From Tubiluchus corallicola (lineage: Eukaryota > Priapulida > Priapulimorpha > Priapulimorphida > Tubiluchidae): a DNA stretch of 62,000 nucleotides. The translations under genes and the position numbers were made by a program. How positions within the stretch are numbered: the stretch's first letter is position 1; the number at the start of each line of letters is the position of its first letter. The stretch spans positions 1 through 62,000 of the forward strand of contig JAQGDQ010000508.1 in NCBI GenBank assembly GCA_030141605.1, in the 5' to 3' direction. Below, piece by piece: positions 54,761 to 62,000 of the stretch. Under the pieces are notes generated by a model. That model worked only from the letters and a program-made list of their open reading frames with translations, made no database searches and was not told the DNA's origin.

Positions 54761-55739
54761 AAATTTTGTTTTTAGTAAAGCTCCGTTCACATTCATTACA
54801 CTATGTTGTCTTATAATCCATAATGGTCAAAAGTAGTATTATCATTATTATAATATGAGCATTAAACATACAACATTCTCAACAACATGAAACAAACATA
54901 AGTCGTAGAATAAAACTCGTATTCGTAAACTAATGTTGTAAACTTGAGAACCTATTGAAAAAGTTTATTATTCAGGGATATTCAAGTGTCTATACATTCC
55001 CTGCATTGATTTTGTGACTTTATATATTTGTAGAACTGGTTCATGTGTTCACTTGCAGTGAGAAACAATTGAAACGTACACAGTAGCATACACTAGCACG
55101 CTTCCACCACCAGCATTTTTATTACAGTAGCTTTTTGAAAATGTATCATGTTTTTTTAGAGAGAGGACAGGCGTTATTTCTCGAATATCTGTAGTTCGTA
55201 TCCTGCTGCGCGACCTGGTACAATATACGCTCAATCAAGCTAAATTATGCATTTCCCTACCGCGGGTTCAAGACTGCGTCATCCCTACGAGAGATTTGAA
55301 GATTTGAATGTAAAATCTACTTGACTTTGCTTATTGGTTGGCCGCTGGGAGGTTGGAAACTAATACAAATGCCATGAATGGGCGCCCGATGAGCTATTGT
55401 GGACCTAAGCCCAAGTAATTGATATAAACCAATAAGTGCAATGGACAAATTATGTGTTATGGACGATGAAGACTCTTGTGCAATATACGCATATGTTATT
55501 ATTGCAAATGAATTCACTTTAATAAGCAAATTGGAGGGGAATAATACAGTTTTCGGTAGAGTAAATTGGGTTAGAAGCGGATGCCTGACTGTCCTAATAA
55601 GAGGCTAAACAGTTGTTCATAATGAAGGCAAGGTAAATAAGTTATGTGACTACAGGCAAAAGCCAAGAGTGCTGATAATGTCTACTAGTTGGGAACAAAG
55701 TCATGACTGCCATCGCTGTTGCTGTTCATGCTAGTGGCA
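54761..55739. other. Intronic, no feature recognised
   Basis: Short minus ORFs at 55,049-55,234 and 55,317-55,529 have no supporting features. Confidence 0.45.
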
Positions 55740-55830
55740 TCAAGGTGACGGCGATGATACTGAAGATGTGACGACAACGATGACGACAACAAAGACGACG
55801 ACGATGACACGACAAACGATAACGCTGATG
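55740..55830. repeat. Degenerate GAC/GAT trinucleotide patch
   Basis: ACGACAACGATGACGACAAC-like triplets, imperfect throughout. Confidence 0.7.
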
Positions 55831-56548
55831 TATTATGTTTCTTAAAGTGTTATCCATGGACTAAACGAAATTATTATTAATGTTATTACTGTCATACTCA
55901 CCTCACTAACTAGTTTGCTGAATAATTGCCTTTTCTATGAATGAATAGAATTTAATATAGAAGTATATCTCGACTTTGTTGTAAGGATGTTGTTACTTAA
56001 CTAGTTCCGCAGTTAAGACACTGATTTTCAACAAAAACAGCTTTAACCCACAGCTTCTACATTCAGAATTCGTCGTCTGTCTCATCTTCCTGTTGTCGAA
56101 TTGTTACAGTATCCATTGATCTGCAGTTAAATCAGCTGCCATAGGGCAAGTATTAGATCTTGAGGAAGGTCTTGAGTGGCAAGTGTCTTTGACAGACTTG
56201 ATAATCTCACGGTGCTTTCACTGTAAAGGCGATGTTACAGCTTTTGTAATACAGAGGTGATACATACAGACAGACATAACAGAAATGATGACAAAAATAA
56301 ACAGAAAACTATGCTCATAGGCAAAGTTAAAATATCTTTTTTCCATTTCATTCAAATCAAGTGTATTATGCTCAGTAAAGTGTAGTGAAGCTTAGTAAAC
56401 TAGATTAGTAAAGAGAACAAGATTAGCAAAACTTCGACCAGTTATTTCATCTTCTGTTAGCCAAACTTATGTTACAAGCAGTCCAAATCACGTGACTGCT
56501 GATTAATTTCAGCCTGTTTCTTTGTTATATAACAGTGTTCACCGTCTG

Positions 56549-57500
56549 AACGTTCAGCAGTTCACGAACATTCAGCAGTTTACGAATATTCGACAGTTTA
56601 CGAAAATTCAACCATTTACGAACATTCAACAGTTTACGAACATCCAACAGTTCAAGAACATTCAACAGTTTACGAACATTCAACAGTTTACGAACATTCA
56701 ACAGTTTACGAACATTCAATAGATTACGAACATTCAACAGTTTACGAACATTCAACAGTTTACGAACATTCAACAGTTTACGAACATTCAATAGTTTACG
56801 AACATTCAACAGTTTACGAACATTCAATAGTTTACGAACATTCAACAGTTCAAGAACATTCAACAGTTTACGAATATTCAACAGTTTACGAAAATTCAAT
56901 AGTTTACGAACATTCAACAGTTTACGAACATTCAACAGTTTACGAATATTCAACAGTTTACGAAAATTCAATAGTTTACGAACATTCAACAGTTTACGAA
57001 CATTCAACAGTTCAAGATCATTCGACCATTTACGAACATTCAACAGTTTATGAACATTCAACAGCTTACGAACATTCAACAGTTTACGGACAGTCAACAG
57101 TTTTTGAACATTCAACAGTTTACGAACATTCAACAGTTTACAAACATTCAACAGTTCAAGAACATTCAACAGTTTACGAACATTCAACAGTTCAAGAACA
57201 TTCAACAGTTCAAGAACATTCAACAGTTTACGAACATTCAACAGTTTACGAACATTCAACAGTTTACGAACATTCAACAGTTTACGAACATTCAACAGTT
57301 TATGAACATTCAACAGTTCAAGAACATTCAACAGACAGTTTACGAACATTCAACAGTTTACGAACATTCAATAGTTTACGAAAATTCAACAGTTTACGAA
57401 CATTCAACAGTTCAAGAACATTCAACAGTTTACGAACATTTAACAGTTTACGAACATTTAACAGTTTATGACCAATCAACAGTTTATTAACATTCAACAG
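56549..57500. repeat. 18-bp satellite (about 50 copies), heat-shock-element-like
   Basis: Unit TTTACGAACATTCAACAG. Each typical unit holds GAAnnTTC, two inverted heat-shock pentamers. Variant units read TTCAAGAACATTC, a perfect three-box element (56,651, 56,849, 57,155, 57,191, 57,209, 57,317, 57,411), plus TTCACGAACATTC at 56,561. The period equals six codons, so both strands stay open (NIQQFT on plus, LLNVRK on minus); these ORFs change frame at a small insertion near 57,333 and are not convincing genes. It lies within intron 1. Confidence 0.95.
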
Positions 57501-57581
57501 TTCATATTCAACAAAACGTTTAATGCGTTTTCTACCAGAATTACAAAGTGTCTGAAGTACGTTAAAGTTGATTTTAGCCTA

Positions 57582-57696
<115 letters not shown>

Positions 57697-57704
57697 GTAT
57701 ATAT

Positions 57705-57960
57705 ATTTTTTCATGTGATTTTTTCTGTGACTTTTTTATCCGTGACTTATATATATATATACTCAATGCACTTTTTTACCCGTGCATATATATATAAGTC
57801 ACGGATAAAAAAGTCGCAGAAAAAATCACATGAAAAAAGTCACAGGAAAAAAGGCACAATAAAAAAGAAATATCCCTAACCCTAACCCTACCCCTAGCCA
57901 AAATTAACTGTGATTTTTTTTCCTGTGACTTTATTACCGGTAACTTCGAATTACTGGTCC
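57705..57960. repeat. End-like repeat related to the foldback element, with perfect hairpin
   Basis: Contains CTGTGACTTTTT-type direct repeats on both strands and CCCTAACCCTAACCCTACCC (57,876-57,895), followed by AAAATTAACTGTGA. This is the same order as at the outer arms of the 1-5510 element. Arms 57,708-57,760 and 57,782-57,834 form a near-perfect ~50-bp inverted repeat around a short loop. Confidence 0.7.
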
Positions 57961-58758
57961 TTGCGCCTGGATTATATTCAAAGGTATCTCTCCTACTCAA
58001 CTTTTTGTCAAAAGATTTCATTATTTCCTATTAACATTTGACAGCGAGGTAGCAAAGAATCGTGTTTGCTCTAAGATAACCTAGATATTTGTCAGCATGG
58101 CCGTGCAAGTTCAGATATCAATTTTTCTTTCATCTCCTATAATCGAATTCTCCCATTTCTAATGGCTTGATCGAGCTTTTGAGTTGGGTGAGTTGTGTTA
58201 TTGAATGTGTTTGCTTTGTGTCAATAAAATCTTTTCATTATCAATCAAATGCGGTTCACTTTTAGTATGATTCGACTAGGATTTGAAAAGGTTGTAAATG
58301 CATGCAAATGCAAACCTTAAACGCAAATGCTACAGTCTCCGGTAAGCACATTAGTTACGTCCTAGGTTCAACATCCGGTACGTTGTCAGTTAATAAACAA
58401 AAGTTGTGGGCGGAGCAGACCTTTCTGAGCGAAGCAATATTTAGGTCCACAAGTCAAGGATTATTGTACAAGCATACATGACGTCCTAGAATACGACGAC
58501 CCATGGCCTATATTTTTGCTTTCTAGAAATGCTCTCTTACCTGTCCCTTTATAAGAAACCCAGGCGTCACTGATGATAATCTCGTGTGGTGGTACAGAGC
58601 ATGTAAGCTGAATCTAAACTGGATAATTTAAATAAGGTAATTATAATTCTTAGTGAAAGCCTAGGTGATATTATCTGTTTATTTCAAGTGAAAAATGGTT
58701 GTATGAAGTATGTTTTTGATTTTGGTAAGTAATTTTAAGTTTTGTTTGATTATTACAG
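57961..58758. other. Intronic, no feature recognised
   Basis: Unique sequence between the satellite cluster and exon 2. The last bases, TTTGATTATTACAG, form the acceptor. Confidence 0.5.
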
Positions 58759-58943
58759 TTGGATCCAAGCACGTTAGTGTTGCAAATGGCGCCATCTGTC
58801 GACCACCAAGTCAATGCAATGTTGGATTTCATGAAGCGCTACAACTGGCGTCACTTTGCTATATTGACTATGAAATACATAGCTGGCTATGATAATTTCA
58901 TACAAGCTGTCAGGCGAGAAGTGGACCAAAGAAATGATCATCA
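58759..58943 (+). CDS. Nmdar2: NMDA-type glutamate receptor subunit NR2-like, exon 2 (amino-terminal domain, continued)
   Basis: Follows a clear acceptor (TTATTACAG) and begins in phase 0 with LDPSTLVLQMAPSVDHQVNA. It ends at CATCA|GTAAGTT, leaving two bases of a codon (phase 2). The 61 complete codons continue the receptor's amino-terminal domain. 'LQ-APS-xHQ' and 'ML-FMKRYNW-xFAILT' followed by 'AGYDNFIQAVRREV' are the NR2 segment that in known subunits reads roughly 'PSIEQQ...MLxIMxxYxWxxFSxVT...PGxxDFV'. The join to exon 1 gives AWNADNAGFD-LDPSTLVLQ, a natural continuation in the invertebrate subunits. Ligand-binding, pore and cytoplasmic parts lie beyond the window. An overlapping plus ORF in another frame (58,710-58,892) is a shadow. 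Confidence 0.85.
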
Positions 58944-59597
58944 GTAAGTTCCTATTTTTGATAACAGTTCCAGGCAAATAATAATTTCTTAGGGTGATGT
59001 TAATAATTTGACCGTGCGGCCATAATATGGTGCTTTGTTGTAGTTTTCTTTGACACCAGGGTGCATGAAATCACATTGTAGTATGAAGTATCACACTGAA
59101 CATAGAAGTAACGGGTATGCTCCCTACTTATAGGTCCAAAATAAACGAATTTATATTTTTCAATACCTAGTATTGGTGGTACTGAATTTGAATAGAATAC
59201 ATTGCAATTTGGGAAAAAATTGAAAATTTCAAATACTGGTGGGTGAATTCGTTTACCAAAAAACAAGCAGAAAAATATGTGCAGAAAATGTTACTTAGTA
59301 GCATGTGATATTGAATTTAGTTAAAATCTTATGAATGTATTCAAAGAAAGATTGGATATAAGTTTGAGTTATTATATCTGTATGAAGAACATTGTGTCTT
59401 CTGTATGTGTTTCGTTTGCCAAGTATATTGTAGTCGTATTTTATTTTGTATGTACGTGATGCTCATTATATCCGTTACGTGTCGTGTAAGTGACGTGGTA
59501 ATTTATATTCATGAAAGTGAGGAATACTTTTTGTTGGATATTCCTTGTTTTTGTTCATTAGCAGATGCACTGTATATGTCTGTATTATGCCTGTATA

Positions 59598-60430
59598 TAA
59601 TATATAATATAATAATAATCTTTATTGCATTTAATGTAGACAAACTGTACTGTACAAAATACTTATACATAAAATTTTTGTGTACAAACAGTCAGAAGAC
59701 TGATGAAAGCAATAGTGTCTACTAAATTTACTTTAAAATCTGCTATCATTAATTAATTCTACTTAATTTGAACAGTCACAAAATTCTAACATTGCAACAC
59801 AAAACAAAAAATCACATTTGTACACACAAACAAAAAAACAATGTAACATTTACAAGTTTTACAACTGCACAACAATTAAAAAAATCAAAATTAGCACAAA
59901 GGAACTAATAGTAATAAATAATACAATACTGATTAATTGCAAATTTATAAAATCCACTACTGCTATAATTTAATAAACAATACAAACATAAACTTCAAAC
60001 ATCATTACAACTTTGATTAGAATGCTCTTATAATAATAATATGCCACGTCATAATCATTGGAAGTTTACCACAATGACATTATGAAATCATTATTGATTC
60101 CGCACATGATTTTATCTCCTTTATTCGCTGGTTTTCTGTAGTTTCTTAACAGAGTATTTCTTATTTCAGTTTTAAAGCTTTTAATATTAATTGCTGATTT
60201 TATATTAGAAGAGGCTAAATTCCAAATGCTAATGGCCGTCTTTGAAATTGAATAATGCATGTTGATTATTCGTTTGAATCTGTTTAACATTGGACGTTCG
60301 TTTATTAATTTGTTGGTCTTTAATAAAAGGTATTCTATTATTACAGAATGCTGGACTCAAGTTATTTAAATATTTGTATAGGAAGATTAGGCTGTAATAC
60401 TACAAGTATGCTTCGATGATAGGAATATTT
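59598..60430 (-). pseudogene. LINE C-terminal and 3'-UTR fragment
   Basis: The minus strand reads RPMLNRFKRIINMHYSISKT, then AISIWNLASSNIKSAINIKS and FKTEIRNTLLRNY (60,290-60,150). This matches the common LINE ending 'G..iWN.LP..ik....l..FK..lk..L'. A 3' UTR shared with 54,577-54,760 and an (AATAAT) tail at about 59,600-59,618 follow. The upstream part is frameshifted; no reverse transcriptase motifs remain. Confidence 0.7.
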
Positions 60431-60883
60431 AATTTTTCCCTATTTGTTGTAGCGGAGTGAGGTTCTGTTTCTTAATTTTGCCTTTAATCAGTGTTTTAAG
60501 TACTAATACGAAAATTAAAATACGTCTTAGATACGTGCGCTTGTATTTGCTTACAAATACATTCAGTATAATATGCTAGTTTATACTTTCTGTTTGCAAG
60601 TCAGCTCAATCAAGTAAACGCAAGTAACGCATTCTACTGTAACTCCGTAATGTGCATACGGCGTGTCATAAAAATAGCGTTTGCGAGCTTTTACTAATGG
60701 AGTAATGTCTGTCGCATGCCTAATACACGTGAGTATAGGGAGAAGACAAAATTCCATCATAACAAATTGTTTGTGATTTCCCTTGCTAATTAGAGGTAGT
60801 TTAAATGCGTATTGTTAATTATTACAGAGTGGCGTGAACGGGCTGTCTACGCTAGTTAACTTGCACTTCTAACTGGGATTTAA
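60431..60883. other. Intronic, no feature recognised
   Basis: Unique AT-rich sequence. Confidence 0.5.
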
Positions 60884-61475
60884 TTAACGGAAAATTACAC
60901 TGAAACTTAAACTATACCTGAAAACTAACTATCTTATAAAATTTTGTAAGGGAACAATGTTACAAAATTTTGTAATAATTTTTCTAGAATGACTTACGTG
61001 AAAAAAATATTAGTTCACAAACGTAATTTTGGATTCGGGCGATTAATTCTTCGCTGTTATACGCTGTTATACGCTGCTATACGCATTTCGCCATTCGCTA
61101 GTTAGATGGGCATTAGCGCTTGTATCTCGGACATGCGCTACACAAAACGGGTGCTGTACCGCTTAGTTTAGAGATGTTCAGTTGTAACATAGTGCACACG
61201 AAAGCTCATGCGTGAGCATAGCGGTTAACCTTGAAATTTTAATTCAAAATTTTAAATTTTAAACATGCAACACGCTGAGGAATGTTTGTGCTATTGACAA
61301 TTATGTTCAGTTGTGACGTCAGCACTAGTTGGGCTCGCCCGCCATTAATTCAGTTTTTAACATATTATTTAATTATCATCAATATTTTGGCATTATATAG
61401 GTATTAAAATGTGTACTATTGCCGCATTACTTCAAAATGGGATATGATGGCAAAAATCGTCCTGTTTTCCTTTAA
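60884..61475 (-). mobile_element. MITE family A, copy 5 (full length, inverted)
   Basis: TTAA at 60,884-60,887 and 61,472-61,475, 592 bp, nearly the same length as copy 2. Read on the minus strand it starts TTAAAGGAAAACAGGACG. It carries an intact CRE octamer TGACGTCA (61,314-61,321) where copies 1 and 2 have TGACATCA. A triplicated GCTGTTATAC-like motif near 61,052-61,082 is private to this copy. Confidence 0.85.
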
Positions 61476-62000
61476 TAACCAGTTTAAATCACAGCTGCAT
61501 GTGCTGAAAACAAGCTAGTAAAGTTGAAGTACATTTCTTTGAAGAATTAGTGTAGGTACATCGGTAGTAAAATCCCAGAACTTGCTTTACGTGCAGAGAT
61601 TTGAAATCGTAGTGGAATCTCTACAGCATGGAGAAAATAGATCTGCTGACAGGAACAGTTTTAAAGTCACAAGTGGAATTTAATCTTTTTCTCGTGTAGA
61701 AATTCAAAATATATTTAATACTTGTTAGTGGTGTCTAATGCATTTACTGGGTTAGTGCCGTGATGCATATGCTTGAAATGTACTATAAGGTTGGTGTCTC
61801 GAATATTATGATGTAGGCCTATATTGATGGTGTATCAATAGGTAGAGCGTGTAACCTATCTATGTATCTTATTTGGGTTCTTATAGGTCTTATATATATA
61901 TATATACGCAAAACATGAAACTATATATAACTATATATAATAGTTTTATTTGCCATAAAATAATGATTATAAACATTATACAATGCATTAAATCATTCAG

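Larger units (their letters stand above)
58944..62000 (+). other. Nmdar2: Intron 2 of the NR2-like gene (incomplete)
   Basis: Begins GTAAGTT. No further NR2-like exon is recognisable before the window ends, so it is at least 3 kb. It holds a LINE remnant and MITE A copy 5. Stretches 58,944-59,595 and 61,476-62,000 show nothing beyond a short TA run near 61,891-61,905. Confidence 0.6.

Noticed and set aside
56525-57349. 274-codon minus-strand ORF with LLNVRK repeats, and the NIQQFT repeats on plus
   Set aside because: An 18-bp satellite is six codons long, so it stays open in both directions. The plus frame breaks at a small insertion, and there is no start context, splice context or non-repeat domain.
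58710-58892. Second ORF over exon 2 (frame-shifted)
   Set aside because: Shadow of the NR2-like exon; the exon frame carries the family motifs and the splice phases agree.

Overview
The window is AT-rich, intron-rich metazoan DNA: no operons, very low coding density, and many microsatellites, minisatellites and transposon remnants. The only host gene I can support is a two-exon piece of an NMDA-type glutamate receptor subunit of the NR2/GluN2 class, in the arthropod/lophotrochozoan style ('AWNADN', then 'LQMAPSVDHQ'). That, together with tRNA-derived SINEs, LINEs carrying (TAA)n-type tails and TTAA-flanked MITEs, points to an invertebrate, perhaps a lophotrochozoan. The species cannot be fixed from the sequence.

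Layout. 1-5.5 kb is a large inverted-repeat (foldback-like) element: two ~1.8 kb arms around a ~1.8 kb spacer, with its left tip cut by the window edge. 5.5-47.3 kb is gene-poor. It holds MITE families A, B and C (TTAA-type flanks, shared AAGGAAAA-like ends; Kolobok-like), a TA-flanked MITE, a hAT-like element, three SINE copies, two LINE fragments (one inside a GA microsatellite), minisatellites with 25-, 36-, 42- and 89-bp units, and long (CT)n, (AAT)n and tetranucleotide arrays.

47,329-62,000 is the NR2-like gene on the + strand. Exon 1 (47,329-47,823) encodes the signal peptide and the first part of the amino-terminal domain. A 10.9-kb intron follows, and exon 2 (58,759-58,943) continues the domain in phase. 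The rest of the receptor must lie beyond the window. The intron holds further MITEs, a probable piggyBac-like insertion nested in one of them, and an 18-bp satellite of about 50 units that is full of heat-shock-element-like motifs.

Most notable: (1) the exon-1 splice donor lies in a 30-bp tandem triplication that provides a second in-frame donor 60 nt downstream; (2) the 18-bp intronic satellite contains eight perfect three-box heat shock elements; (3) three MITE families share their ends and carry intact or decayed CRE octamers; (4) several insertions are nested so cleanly that the pre-insertion sites can be read. I see no complete, clearly novel multi-gene system.
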